The position numbers and the translations under genes were made by a program. Positions 8,887 through 18,780 of a stretch of DNA of 57,114 bases are shown here, one piece after another. The notes under the pieces are model-generated. The model did not search any database. It was given only the letters and a program-made list of their open reading frames with translations, and was not told where the DNA came from. Position 1 is the stretch's first letter. Every line of letters begins with the position of its first letter. The DNA is from an uncultured Ignavibacterium sp. Lineage in GTDB: Bacteria > Bacteroidota > Ignavibacteria > Ignavibacteriales > Ignavibacteriaceae. The stretch spans positions 1 through 57,114 of the forward strand of contig CAKZLD010000074.1 of assembly GCA_937125135.1 (NCBI GenBank), in the 5' to 3' direction.

Positions 8887-9900
8887 TTAATATCCAATAT
8901 TGATTGATACACGATGCACTTTATTAAATATTCCAAAAGGAGTATAAGAATAATCCACTGCAAATTTTATATCTGCTAATGACTGCATAAATCCAACTCC
9001 TGCACTGAACTCTTGTTCATCGGTAGGATATGTATATCCTGCACGAAGCGAAATTGATTTTAGAAAAGTATATTCCATTCCAAATGAAATTTGCTCAGGA
9101 TAATCTCGTGGGTGTGATGCATCAGCAGAAAGAATTAGTGAATGCATATTCTTATCAATTTCTACCAAATCAAGCACATCCATTGATAAACCAATTTTGA
9201 ATATTAACGGAAGTTGAAATGATTCCTGAACATATTTCAATTCTTTTGAGAAGTTTCGGATATTCATACCAAAGTTCAAACTCTTAAAACCTGTTTGATA
9301 TAAAATACCAAAATCGAAGGCTAAAACATCAAGTTTATATTCTTTTACAATTCCATCACCCAGAGGATTAAAACCAACTACTGCAGTACCCATAGATTGA
9401 CGGACATATTTGATATTTCCACCAACATAAAATTTTTCTGATAGAGCTTTCGCATAACCAAGTCCCAGAGCAATGGCAGTAGGTTTATATGTACCCACAT
9501 CAATATAACCATCATCGTTATTAGCTAAGATTGTTCCATTAAACTCGCCATAATCAACTGCGACAAGCGATAAACCAAAAACTCCATATTGACCATCCAT
9601 AAAATTCAATGCTGCGGTTCCATAAATGTAATTGATATCTGCAATCCATTTAGTAGTACCAAAAGAATAATCAACAGATCTATCCATTTTTGCCATCGTA
9701 GAGGGATTATACAACATTGATGCAGATGCATTTGAGAGTGAAGTAACAGCATCGCTCAAACCAGATGAGCGAGGGTCGAGTGATACACTCAGAAACTTCA
9801 TTCCGGTTTGCGCCAATTTCTTTCTTTCCTGAGCAAAAGATGAATCAATAGCTGAAAGAAATAGTAAGCAAACCAACGTTAATAATGCTATTTTTTTCAT
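8887..9900 (-). CDS. PorV/PorQ family outer-membrane beta-barrel protein
   Basis: A 337-residue outer-membrane barrel. A signal peptide ends at FAQ (about residue 23). The family start LAQTGMKFLSVSLDPRSSGL and the SASMLYNPSTMAK segment, characteristic of PorV/PorQ and related FadL-like proteins, follow. The rest is alternating beta strands and the protein ends in a short aromatic strand (VSINIGY). In well-studied T9SS, PorV carries cargo from the translocon to the attachment complex on the surface. Its place between two lipoproteins and next to a T9SS cargo gene suggests a cargo-specific version; that is inference. Confidence 0.85.
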   Translation of the reverse strand: MKKIALLTLVCLLFLSAIDSSFAQERKKLAQTGMKFLSVSLDPRSSGLSDAVTSLSNASASMLYNPSTMAKMDRSVDYSFGTTKWIADINYIYGTAALNFMDGQYGVFGLSLVAVDYGEFNGTILANNDDGYIDVGTYKPTAIALGLGYAKALSEKFYVGGNIKYVRQSMGTAVVGFNPLGDGIVKEYKLDVLAFDFGILYQTGFKSLNFGMNIRNFSKELKYVQESFQLPLIFKIGLSMDVLDLVEIDKNMHSLILSADASHPRDYPEQISFGMEYTFLKSISLRAGYTYPTDEQEFSAGVGFMQSLADIKFAVDYSYTPFGIFNKVHRVSINIGY

Positions 9901-9931
9901 TTTATACCTATAAGTTTACAAAATTTTAATT

Positions 9932-10840
9932 CTATTTAACTAAATCAACTTTAATTACTGCTGATCCCTTTGGATAGCTTACATTTTTAAGTGTCATTGA
10001 ATATGATTTCTGACTAACTGCATCAGCAGGAATATTTGCTTCATACAAAACTAAACCAGGAGTATTACCTCTTGTACTACCATCATTAATTTCCAAACTA
10101 ACAAAAGATTTTGCTCCTCTTAAATTAAGTGGGAAAGTAAATCCACTTGGGGCATTGTTAATGAAATCTTCTCCAGGGAAAGGAATTGAAGCAGCAGTAG
10201 CAGAATAACCGTTAAATAAATCAGCTGCTTTAGGATTTCTAAATCTTCCAGTAGAAAGTTTATTACCATTGACTTCTATCCAACCTTCATAAATCCAACC
10301 AGCAAATAATAATGGAATATTTAATCCTGCGACAGTTTTATTCACATCCACTGAATCAACAAACCAGATTCCGCCATACGGATTAGAGGCTAAATTTCCA
10401 TCCGTCGGAGTATAAAGAGTATATTTTGCAGAAGTCTGACTAAAATCTTTGAAAGTTTCTCCTAGCGAAAGATTGCATAATCCATTAACAAATCTACCGG
10501 ATAACACAATTCTACTACTTGCAGTAAAATTAGTTGCAGTCAACTGACTTTTACGTTCAACAGTAACTAAAAAAATCTGAGCACTATCTAAATAAGCAAG
10601 TTTCTGTTCCTCTTTGAAAAATACATCTCCCTGAGAATTCGGCGATAATTGTTTGATAAAAACAGGAGGTCTGTCGTCTGTATCAAACCATGCAACGTAT
10701 GTTAAAGTGTCATTTAACTTGGGTAATCCAGTTATATTTAATTCTAATGAGGATGAATTAATAGTAGTACTATTTTCAAAATACTCGCATCCCCAAAAAG
10801 AAATCATTGATACTGCAAGAATTAAAAATAATTTTTTCAT
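9932..10840 (-). CDS. Lipoprotein with duplicated beta module (unknown function)
   Basis: I do not recognise a named family. The signal peptide ends in SFWGC (Cys18), suggesting a lipoprotein. Two similar modules follow: one around residues 48-95 (W51, ending IFLVTVE) and one around 181-252 (W187, NGNKLSTGRF, ending SFVSLEIND). Both resemble, in pattern only, the C-terminal domain of anti-sigma-K-like proteins. ATG at 10840 is the likely start, because AGGAAGG lies about 8 bases upstream; a longer in-frame extension to 10873 would overlap the preceding gene. It does not resemble SusD. It sits between a large secreted protein and the PorV-like barrel. Confidence 0.7.
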   Translation of the reverse strand: MKKLFLILAVSMISFWGCEYFENSTTINSSSLELNITGLPKLNDTLTYVAWFDTDDRPPVFIKQLSPNSQGDVFFKEEQKLAYLDSAQIFLVTVERKSQLTATNFTASSRIVLSGRFVNGLCNLSLGETFKDFSQTSAKYTLYTPTDGNLASNPYGGIWFVDSVDVNKTVAGLNIPLLFAGWIYEGWIEVNGNKLSTGRFRNPKAADLFNGYSATAASIPFPGEDFINNAPSGFTFPLNLRGAKSFVSLEINDGSTRGNTPGLVLYEANIPADAVSQKSYSMTLKNVSYPKGSAVIKVDLVK

Positions 10841-10856
10841 CTGTATTGCCTTCCTG

Positions 10857-12929
10857 TTATCTAATGATTGCAAATTTTTCTATGACTGTTTCACCAGTGT
10901 TGTTGTCAGTTATAACTGCGAGATAAATACCACTGACAACTATCTGATTAGAGGAAGTTACATTGTACCAATAAGCATCTCCACTTCCCTTGTGTTCAAT
11001 TGTATTAATTAATTCACCCAATTCAGTATAAATTCTGATTGTACAATTAGAAGGTAGATTGTAGAACGAAATTTTATCATCATCATACCTTCCGTAATAT
11101 CTGAATTTAGAATCAATCACGTAAGGATTGGGCACAATTCGCACATTCTTCAAATTACTAGCTGGTGGTCTTTTTAACGTAACAGGACTATAAGTTTGAG
11201 TATAAACTCGATGACTTTCAAGTTTTCCTGCAGGTGTTCCAGGACCACCTGGTTGATCGGCACCAACAGCAGTTATGAAGTAAAAATAACTGAAGCCGCG
11301 AATAGGAGTTACATCATCAAAGCTTCTTGCTGAACCGGGTAGTTCGGCAATGAGTACAGGATCTTTATAAAAATCTTCCTGCTGTCTGTAAATTCTGAAA
11401 CTCTGTGGAGGATTTGGATCAGAACCATCAATGGTCCAAGAAAGAGAAATTCTATCTCCCAAACCTTGAACGGCAAATGTTTGTGGTGGTCTTGGAGGCT
11501 TTGGGATATTATAACCGGATTGGAAATTTTCTTTCGCTCTTTGGAATGTTTGGAATAGTTTAATTCTTCCACTGTCAATAACTGCTTTATTTTTATCATA
11601 AGCAGAAATTACGCCAGCCTTGAATAATCTTCCAATTCTTATTTGTTCTGAGCGACTCAAACCATTAGCTCCCTCTACCAATACGATTCTTATGCTTTGA
11701 CCAGGAGCTAATGTGTAAGGGCCATAACCATTATTAAAAGAAAATCCACCAGTATTTCCAAGATTTGGATTTGTCCTTTGATTTGCAAAATCACCGCTTG
11801 GTTCAACAAGATCTGCATGACGTGGGCTTTGATGACCACTTTTCATATATAAGTATTGGTCTGTCATTCTTGGAATATTAAATGCATTATCTGATCCACC
11901 CTTAAATAAAATATCATCTGAATCTAAATAATTAGTAGTTGAAGGTTGAGAAGGATCATCTGATTTATCTGTAGCAGATTTATCAGCGTGTAAGGTAGCT
12001 ACACCGATAAATTGAGTTCCCCCTAATCTTCCAATAGTATCGTCAGGTGTATTAAACCTAAGGGAATTTGCATTAAGTGTCCAAATGGGTGCACCAATGT
12101 TATCATAAGTAACATCTTTCTCGCCTGTAAATCCATGCCAAGAAAATTGAGCTCGGAATTGCTCTCCAACTGGATCGGGTTTTACACCATCACCACGAGC
12201 GTCATTCATTGTATTTTTTCCCCAACCAGTAGAATTACCAATTACAAATCTTGTTGAGGCATTTATAGCGTTTCTGTAAGTCCAGAAAACATACAAATCT
12301 TTTACTGTATTATTAGGAAGCTCAATATCAGGATCACCATCTGTATTTCCAGTATTAGTAAATTTATATTCATAAATGAAGTAATTGTCGTGATATTGTT
12401 GAGAGAATTGTAGTATTCTTCTCTCCATAGTAACACCAAGTTGAGTATTGACAACATTTAAGAGCATTCTATCTGCTTTTAAAGTGTCAGTAACAACATC
12501 AACATTAACAGGTTTATCATACGTCAGATTACCATCAACTGTTACTAAAGGTACATCGAATTGACTATACATTACCATTTTAATTGGGTAGGCTGCGTAG
12601 AATACAGGGCTTCTTGGACCAACAGTAACAACTTTGTATGGGAATGAATTTCCATTTTCATCCGTAAAGTCTTTACATCCAATCCACCAACCTCTTGCAG
12701 CTTGCATATCCTGATCTTTATAAATTGCAGGCCATTGCATTCCGTATTGTTGTCGTCTGACAAAGCCTTCTTCAATTTCGCTCCCTATTTCAGAAAACCA
12801 GCTGTGAATATTACTTGCAGACATCCACACATTTGTAAACTGAGCATTAACTTTATAGCTTGAGATAAATAAAAACAAAATTAAGAGGATCGGATAACTT
12901 AAATTGATTTTTGATAAGTGCATTCTCAT
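10857..12929 (-). CDS. Large secreted protein with fibronectin-like region and T9SS-like C-terminus
   Basis: A 690-residue secreted protein. The signal peptide (about residues 1-29) ends at VNAQ. The long N-terminal region is rich in aromatic and Asn/Gly residues with no recognised enzyme motif. Around 480-570 there is a fibronectin type III-like domain (ISLSWTIDGSDPN, SFRIYRQQ, YFYFITAVG). The C-terminal 90 residues have VRIVPNPYVIDS, a beta-sandwich with TIRIYTELGELI, and SGIYLAVITD near the end. This resembles T9SS sorting domains but diverges from the NYPNPFNP type. GAGGAAAAA precedes ATG at 12929. It directly follows the TonB receptor gene, so it may be its surface partner or a cargo. 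Confidence 0.75.
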   Translation of the reverse strand: MRMHLSKINLSYPILLILFLFISSYKVNAQFTNVWMSASNIHSWFSEIGSEIEEGFVRRQQYGMQWPAIYKDQDMQAARGWWIGCKDFTDENGNSFPYKVVTVGPRSPVFYAAYPIKMVMYSQFDVPLVTVDGNLTYDKPVNVDVVTDTLKADRMLLNVVNTQLGVTMERRILQFSQQYHDNYFIYEYKFTNTGNTDGDPDIELPNNTVKDLYVFWTYRNAINASTRFVIGNSTGWGKNTMNDARGDGVKPDPVGEQFRAQFSWHGFTGEKDVTYDNIGAPIWTLNANSLRFNTPDDTIGRLGGTQFIGVATLHADKSATDKSDDPSQPSTTNYLDSDDILFKGGSDNAFNIPRMTDQYLYMKSGHQSPRHADLVEPSGDFANQRTNPNLGNTGGFSFNNGYGPYTLAPGQSIRIVLVEGANGLSRSEQIRIGRLFKAGVISAYDKNKAVIDSGRIKLFQTFQRAKENFQSGYNIPKPPRPPQTFAVQGLGDRISLSWTIDGSDPNPPQSFRIYRQQEDFYKDPVLIAELPGSARSFDDVTPIRGFSYFYFITAVGADQPGGPGTPAGKLESHRVYTQTYSPVTLKRPPASNLKNVRIVPNPYVIDSKFRYYGRYDDDKISFYNLPSNCTIRIYTELGELINTIEHKGSGDAYWYNVTSSNQIVVSGIYLAVITDNNTGETVIEKFAIIR

Positions 12930-12960
12930 TTTTTCCTCATTATTAAATTCTTTTCGATGA

Positions 12961-15900
12961 CTAAAGATTAATGTTTAATTTAAATCCAAAGAAAATATTT
13001 CTGGGATTTAAAAATGCTGTATAATGTAAATTTGGATTATCTATATATGCTTTTTTATCTAAAGCATCTTTGACTTTATCGTTGCTAACTCTATTCCAAT
13101 TACTACCATTCCACTGATAGAATAATCCTGTTTCAGCATCATAATACCAAGCACGAGTATTTGGATTTTTAACTTCATATATCTTGGCAGCGTATTCCAT
13201 AGGCTGATATCCAATACCAAAATCCCTGAAATCACCAGGCTTATCATTCCCTGGAATATTTCCATAATTGAAATCTTTAACTTTGTCTGCTGGTAAATGC
13301 AATGAAGCCATATAATCATAATAATCCTGTGCATCAGCAAAGCCTGCCTGAAAACCCATATATTTTATATTTAATGCATTATAAACATCCATAAAAAATT
13401 CTAATTCTACACGACCGAGATTAATTGTTTTTGAGAATCTTAAATCAAGATTAACAAAATCTCTCCATTGAATATTGTTCTCATAACCAGCTTTCACAGG
13501 TCCAGGACCCGTCCAGCTAAAATATGAACCAGAACTCCAGCTACCTAGAAGATTCAATCTCCAATTTTCTAAAATTTTAAAGCCACCTAACTCTGGTCCC
13601 CAACCTTTAGGTGTAAAAATATCAATATTAGCTCTAGCATAAGGAGCAGGAACAGGTTTATTTTGGTAAAGAAGTTTTGTATCTCTTTTTTCTTGCTGAG
13701 CTCTTTGTGGATCTTCATAATAATTTGCCAAACCGAAGAAACCAGTAGTTCTAACCATATAAGTATAGTTTAGAAATCCTGTAATCCATTCCCCTCTGTT
13801 TTTCCTTATTTCAATTTCAAATCCTCTGATGTCTTCATAGCTGTTAGGTTCAGGAATCAGATAGTTTACGTCTCCAGCTCGGCTTAGATATCTCACAAGT
13901 CTTGGCTGATCTGATACATCTTTATAATATCCTTTTAATGATAATAAAAACTGATCGAATAGATTTTGTTCGTAACCTAATTCATAAGCAATTGTGCGAG
14001 GTAAAGGATTTGATGGATTAGCAATTCTTTGTACTTCAAAAGTTGAAAGTGATCTTCTCAATAAGAAAAGATTTTCTGGAACCGGCATCGAGCGGAAATG
14101 TCCATAATTAAAGTACAATTTACTATTAATTGTGATTGGAAAAGCAATTCCAATTCTTGGAGAAATATTTAATTGCTTTTCAATTGGAACTTTTTCTAAT
14201 AATGTATCTATTCCACCGGCAAATTTGCCAGAAAGGGCTTTATTGTATGGATCAAATTCATACCATTCGCCACCAGGATCAGAATAGTCAAGTCTCAAAC
14301 CAAGATTTGCAATCATTCCTTCAAATTCAAGTTTATCCTGAGCATAAACTGCTAATTTTTTAGGAAATGTATGCCAGGATGATATTGCATTATTGGAAGG
14401 AAGAGATGGTTCAATCAAACCGTAATTGACATTATTATCTGTGTAGATGAATTCAAATCCTGTTTTAATATAATTGTATTTATCTAACTGACTAGCATAA
14501 TCAAACTTAAAAGTATAAGTAGCTAATCTACTTGTATCTCGTGAATTACTGAATCCAAGTCCCATATTCATAGCAGAACCGATTCCGGAACTGGCACCGC
14601 TAAAATATCCGAAAGGAGATTCATCGTAAAAGTTACCACCGATTTTGTATTTTTTTGTGGTATCTCTCCGAGTTCCGGTATTAGTGTTATATGCAAATGC
14701 AACTCTACTGCCTAAAACTTCATAAAAGGTTTGAGCACTTAGTACGTGAGTGAATTTAAATCCTTGCATATTAGTTTTTATTTCGCTTGGATTCCAATAT
14801 TCGGGGGCATAAATTCTTGAATCGAGGTAACTTGCACCACTTCTTGAGTCAAGTTGGCTTGCAATTCCAGAAGCGGATCTGAATAATCCAGGTCCTCCTG
14901 CTCTACTGCTATTTGTTCCGGTTTGTTTTCCCATTAAACCTTCAATGTTTAATTTCATCCCTGTCATCAAATCCATAGTAAGTCTAAGTTGACCGTTGTA
15001 ATCTTCATAAGCATCTCGTGAAAGAGGTATGTAATACATTTCTCTTGTAGTTCTGTACGAAGCAACGAACCTGAGATTTCCAAGATATTCTCCACCGGGA
15101 ATTGGACCGCTTAAACTCATATCAACATCGTAATCAGGTTTTTGAATATCTAATTGTCTCCTGTGTTGCCAAAGGAATAATTCCTGTGCACCTTTAGGAG
15201 AGAGATCATTATTTGGATCTGAATCACCTAACAGAGCTTCAGATACTTTATTCCAACCAGTAGGAAATTTCATATACTGCCTTTTAGTATAGATATCCCA
15301 ATTGCCATTATCTGTGCCTGTCCAAGCAACAGCATCATCAATAAAAGGTCTGATCCAATACGAATTTGGAGAATTAGCTGCATCACCAAAATGTTTACGA
15401 CCAGCCGGGCGATATCTTCCTATAAAAGAAAAATTGTATTTATCTTTTCTACCTTCCTTAGTAACAACATTTATCAATCCAGATCGAATATTTCCGTATT
15501 CAGCATTAAATCCACCGGTTTGAATCTGTAATTCTTCGATTGATGTAAAACTAATTCCAGTGTAAGGTGTATTATCTCTTTCATCTCTGAGAGTGATTCC
15601 ATTAACTACAAAAGCTGTTTGATCACTACCACCACCACGGATTGTTAATCCTTGCACTCCAGCTTGAAGGCCAATAATTCCGGTTACACTAACAACGGGT
15701 AAGCTTTTAACTTCATCAATGTTAAGATTCACAACGCTTGATGATACATCCCGGCGTACCACCGGTTGTTTTGCAACCACAACAATTTCTTCAGTCTGAA
15801 TACTTGATGATCTCAAACTGAAATTTATTTCGGTTGTAAGATTAATATTAACTCTAACGTCCTCTATTATTTGAGGAGCATAACCAACCATTGAAGCTCT

Positions 15901-16113
15901 TAGAGTGTAAGTTTTAGGAGGGACACTAGTTATTACATAATAACCGTCTATATTTGTCGCCGCACCTAAATTTGTTCCATCTATAATAATGTTTGCTCCA
16001 ATGAGTGCTTCTCCGGTTTCCGAATCACGAACAACACCATTTATTTTTCCTGTCTGTGAATGTGATATAGATGTAAAAAGGAGAAGAATTAGAAGCAGTA
16101 GAAGTTTTCTCAT
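12961..16113 (-). CDS. TonB-dependent receptor with N-terminal carboxypeptidase-like regulatory domain
   Basis: A 1050-residue outer-membrane receptor. The signal peptide (residues 1-20) is followed by a CarboxypepD_reg-like domain (about 22-110, GKINGVVRDSETGEALIGAN). A plug domain comes next (about 130-235, including GVQGLTIRGGGSDQTAFVVNG), then a 22-strand-type barrel ending in a typical terminal strand (FFGFKLNINL). The general architecture matches SusC-like and other Bacteroidota TonB receptors, but no SusD-like gene follows. AAGGAG lies 7 bases before ATG. It heads the six-gene operon and has a strong promoter upstream. The imported substrate cannot be told from the sequence. Confidence 0.9.
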   Translation of the reverse strand: MRKLLLLLILLLFTSISHSQTGKINGVVRDSETGEALIGANIIIDGTNLGAATNIDGYYVITSVPPKTYTLRASMVGYAPQIIEDVRVNINLTTEINFSLRSSSIQTEEIVVVAKQPVVRRDVSSSVVNLNIDEVKSLPVVSVTGIIGLQAGVQGLTIRGGGSDQTAFVVNGITLRDERDNTPYTGISFTSIEELQIQTGGFNAEYGNIRSGLINVVTKEGRKDKYNFSFIGRYRPAGRKHFGDAANSPNSYWIRPFIDDAVAWTGTDNGNWDIYTKRQYMKFPTGWNKVSEALLGDSDPNNDLSPKGAQELFLWQHRRQLDIQKPDYDVDMSLSGPIPGGEYLGNLRFVASYRTTREMYYIPLSRDAYEDYNGQLRLTMDLMTGMKLNIEGLMGKQTGTNSSRAGGPGLFRSASGIASQLDSRSGASYLDSRIYAPEYWNPSEIKTNMQGFKFTHVLSAQTFYEVLGSRVAFAYNTNTGTRRDTTKKYKIGGNFYDESPFGYFSGASSGIGSAMNMGLGFSNSRDTSRLATYTFKFDYASQLDKYNYIKTGFEFIYTDNNVNYGLIEPSLPSNNAISSWHTFPKKLAVYAQDKLEFEGMIANLGLRLDYSDPGGEWYEFDPYNKALSGKFAGGIDTLLEKVPIEKQLNISPRIGIAFPITINSKLYFNYGHFRSMPVPENLFLLRRSLSTFEVQRIANPSNPLPRTIAYELGYEQNLFDQFLLSLKGYYKDVSDQPRLVRYLSRAGDVNYLIPEPNSYEDIRGFEIEIRKNRGEWITGFLNYTYMVRTTGFFGLANYYEDPQRAQQEKRDTKLLYQNKPVPAPYARANIDIFTPKGWGPELGGFKILENWRLNLLGSWSSGSYFSWTGPGPVKAGYENNIQWRDFVNLDLRFSKTINLGRVELEFFMDVYNALNIKYMGFQAGFADAQDYYDYMASLHLPADKVKDFNYGNIPGNDKPGDFRDFGIGYQPMEYAAKIYEVKNPNTRAWYYDAETGLFYQWNGSNWNRVSNDKVKDALDKKAYIDNPNLHYTAFLNPRNIFFGFKLNINL

Positions 16114-16206
16114 ATTTTAACTCCTTTAGAAAGATTAGAAATGCGATGATTGCAAATTAGTTTATATATCATTTTCAATTGATATTTTAAAAATCTTTAT
16201 ATAAAA

Positions 16207-16234
16207 AGTATATAATATTAAAATAATTGTCAAT
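16207..16234 (-). promoter_or_regulatory. Predicted promoter of the TonB-receptor operon
   Basis: On the minus strand TTGACA (16229-16234) and TATACT (16207-16212) are separated by 16 bases, about 95 bases upstream of the receptor start at 16113. The same stretch also contains TACTTTTT with a TTG about 20 bases before it, which fits the TTTG/TAnnTTTG pattern of Bacteroidota promoters. The intergenic region 16114-16258 holds nothing else recognisable apart from the ribosome site. Confidence 0.6.
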
Positions 16235-16258
16235 ATATATTATCAAGCTAAGTAATAT

Positions 16259-17710
16259 TTATACTTTGTTTTTTCTCGCTAATAATTCAATTGTTCGGAT
16301 TTTATCTTTGTAAAAATTGTTTTGATTTATCCTTTCGATATCAAGTTTAGCATCTGAATTATCTTCCCATCTTCTGCATAAATATAATGACTCATAAATC
16401 CTACCTATTTTATATTTTCTGCTAATCTCTAAACCGACAGCATAATCTTCTCCATAACTAACATTCGGTAAATTAATTTTTCTCAATAAAGGCGTGAAGA
16501 ATGCTCGCGGAGCACCAAGTCCATTTATTCTCAAAGCATTATTCGCTCCATTATCCGGAGTCCATTCTCTATGGTCAATCAAACCCGGAGGTAGTTCATT
16601 GAGATTAAAATCTGTAATTTGATAAGACCCAACTACCATTGCACATTTTTCTTTATAAAATGTATCAACTATAGATTGAACTGTATTTTCGTCTTTATAG
16701 ATATCATCACTATCAAGTTGAATTGCAAATTTCCCACAATGCTCACTGTGAATCGCTTCATTCCAGCAGCCGCCAATTCCTAAATCAAATCTTTCAGGAA
16801 TTATATGAATAACTCTTGAATCTTGATTTTTATAATTTTCAATTACATCCGAAGTGCCATCGTTTGAATGGTTATCTACAATTATCAAATTGAATTTAAA
16901 GTTTGCTTTTTGGTTCAATACAGATTTAATTGCATCACCAATAGTTTTAACTCTATTTCTTACCGGAATTATCACAGACGCTTCGTACTCAAAATCATAA
17001 TCATTAAAGTCAACCGAATTAAATTCAGGTCCTACCAATGCACCAATTTCAGATAAATATTTTGTACAAACTTTTTCATATTCGATCTGAACGTTTCGAT
17101 TTTTCGGATCGACATAACTGAAATGACTTTCTTCACTTCCAATATCTTCACTTGTACTGATTGTATAAAGAAATTCTGGAATGTGGAATAAACTTCCGAG
17201 CTGAGAAACTTTTAATCTTAAATCATAGAATGCGGAAAACTCATAATCAATATTCATTCGATTAACTGCTTCTTTAAAAGCAGAAGTTTTTATCAAAACA
17301 ATTTCTCCAAAATCGAAATCATCTCTTAAACTTCCTTGCTGGTACTCAATAGTCGGATGTTTTTTCAGATGATTATTCTCTGTTTCATAAAAATCTGAAT
17401 AGACAAAAACAGATTTAGTATTTTCAGCAATCTTAATAAATCTTTGAATCATAAATTGAGATGGTAAAACTGGCTTCCCATTTAACAGGAATAGGATGTA
17501 GTCTGATTGAACATAATCTACTATCTTTTTTAATGTAAAAGTATTTTTAAGATTTGAAGAAACTATTGTGATGTCCTGATTTAATTTTATTTCCTCTTCA
17601 GATAATAAAATTATTTTATCAACTAAATTTTCGTTTCTAAATATCTGAATATTTCGGAGAGCATCATTTTTGTAAATGAGAGGAATGATAACCGTAACTT
17701 TACTGTTCAT
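16259..17710 (-). CDS. Family 2 glycosyltransferase with two tandem GT-A domains
   Basis: A 483-residue cytoplasmic glycosyltransferase. The second half (about residues 235-480) is a canonical GT2 domain: [29 protein letters not shown] and a metal-binding LDSDD, then a conserved [12 protein letters not shown] segment. The first half (1-220) starts [12 protein letters not shown] and has the same fold pattern but lacks a clear DXD; LLNGKP stands at the expected place. It may therefore be inactive or regulatory. The donor and acceptor sugars are unknown. AGGG precedes ATG at 17710. It lies between two units transcribed away from it and downstream of a divergent intergenic region. Confidence 0.85.
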   Translation of the reverse strand: MNSKVTVIIPLIYKNDALRNIQIFRNENLVDKIILLSEEEIKLNQDITIVSSNLKNTFTLKKIVDYVQSDYILFLLNGKPVLPSQFMIQRFIKIAENTKSVFVYSDFYETENNHLKKHPTIEYQQGSLRDDFDFGEIVLIKTSAFKEAVNRMNIDYEFSAFYDLRLKVSQLGSLFHIPEFLYTISTSEDIGSEESHFSYVDPKNRNVQIEYEKVCTKYLSEIGALVGPEFNSVDFNDYDFEYEASVIIPVRNRVKTIGDAIKSVLNQKANFKFNLIIVDNHSNDGTSDVIENYKNQDSRVIHIIPERFDLGIGGCWNEAIHSEHCGKFAIQLDSDDIYKDENTVQSIVDTFYKEKCAMVVGSYQITDFNLNELPPGLIDHREWTPDNGANNALRINGLGAPRAFFTPLLRKINLPNVSYGEDYAVGLEISRKYKIGRIYESLYLCRRWEDNSDAKLDIERINQNNFYKDKIRTIELLARKNKV

Positions 17711-17836
17711 AAAATATCCCTGAAATGTTTACTTAAATTTATATATAATGTTTACAAAAAAATATATTTATTTATTTAAAAATTTTAATATCTTAATTCA
17801 TAAAGAAAATTTCAAAATTTATTCGAGGGCGTTTTT
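17711..17836. other. Divergent intergenic region
   Basis: This AT-rich gap separates the minus-strand glycosyltransferase and the plus-strand propeller gene, so it should contain promoters for both. I see several A/T runs and partial -35-like and -10-like elements, but none good enough to name with confidence. The plus-strand gene has GAGGGCG upstream of its ATG. Confidence 0.5.
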
Positions 17837-18769
17837 ATGAAAATACTTCTCTGTCTAATCGCATTTCTGATTTTTCAGTGTCTTCTTTTCCCGCAACAAA
17901 ATCCCGTTAAATTATTTGGTGATGAAAATGACCCGATTCTCGGTCCTACTTTCTCTCCCGATGGACGATTCATCGCTTTCTCAAAATCAAATTATATCGG
18001 AATATATGTTTATGACATCGAAAACAAATCAATCAAACAAATAACAGACGAATTAGCGGCTGGCTTTGGTATTCAGTGGTCTTCTGATTCTCGATACATC
18101 CTTAGCAGACCGGCTTATTACGAGGATAAAATCAGATATAATGCTGTTAAGATTTATGATATTCATACAGGAGAAGTAAATCAATTAACTGATTACAGAA
18201 CAAAGATGCCATCAATGCCCTATTGGTCACCAAGTAATGATGAAGTAATTATTGCTTCAAAAGGTAAAGTAGAGTCATTTGAATCAGGCATTGAAACAAC
18301 ATCAGGACAAACTAAAGCAAAAAACGATAATGTAATTTTTTTAATTGATGACAAAATAGCAGTTAAAAATTCAAGTAACGGTGAAGTTAAAATTTTTGAA
18401 CCCTTAAAAGGTAAAAAATGTATGAATTTAGCTGTCTCTCCGGACAATCAAAGAGTTGTTTTTGAAATTTATGGCGGAGATTTGTATTCAATGAAAACTG
18501 ATGGGACTGAACTAGTTAATTTAGGTAAAGGCTACAAAGGTAAATGGTTAAAAGACTCTGAAACAATTGTGTATATGATTTGTGAAGATGATGGATATAC
18601 ATTCACTTATTCTGATATCTTCTCAATCAGATATGACGGTACGAACAAAAAGAATCTTACTAATACTCTCGATCTTCACGAAATGAGTCCATCAGCTTCT
18701 TATGCGGACAATACAATAGTTTTTGAAGTTCTGAACGAAGGATCAATCTACTTAATGAAAATAGATTAA
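17837..18769 (+). CDS. Exported TolB-like/PD40 beta-propeller protein
   Basis: A 310-residue protein with a signal peptide (about residues 1-20, ending FPQQ). A propeller of WD40-like PD40 repeats follows: FSPDGRFIAFSKS, WSSDSRYILS, YWSPSNDEVIIASK, VSPDNQRVVFEI and a final blade with SPSASYADNTIVFEV. Such propellers bind proteins or glycans and are common in periplasmic partner proteins such as TolB. The gene lies 11 bases before the amidase gene and on the same strand, so they probably form an operon. It may help locate or recognise cell-wall material for the amidase, which is inference. Confidence 0.82.
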   Translation: MKILLCLIAFLIFQCLLFPQQNPVKLFGDENDPILGPTFSPDGRFIAFSKSNYIGIYVYDIENKSIKQITDELAAGFGIQWSSDSRYILSRPAYYEDKIRYNAVKIYDIHTGEVNQLTDYRTKMPSMPYWSPSNDEVIIASKGKVESFESGIETTSGQTKAKNDNVIFLIDDKIAVKNSSNGEVKIFEPLKGKKCMNLAVSPDNQRVVFEIYGGDLYSMKTDGTELVNLGKGYKGKWLKDSETIVYMICEDDGYTFTYSDIFSIRYDGTNKKNLTNTLDLHEMSPSASYADNTIVFEVLNEGSIYLMKID

Positions 18770-18780
18770 TAGGAGTTTTT

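Noticed and set aside
9932-10840. SusD-like partner of the TonB receptor
   Set aside because: The protein is too short, lacks the helical TPR-like pattern of SusD and is beta-rich with an internal repeat.
10653-11012. Plus-strand ORF of 119 residues
   Set aside because: It lies fully antisense to the lipoprotein and large secreted protein genes, has no ribosome site and no family pattern. It is a shadow frame.
11309-11599. Minus-strand ORF of 96 residues within the 690-residue secreted protein
   Set aside because: It is another frame of a gene with clear signal peptide and domain content.
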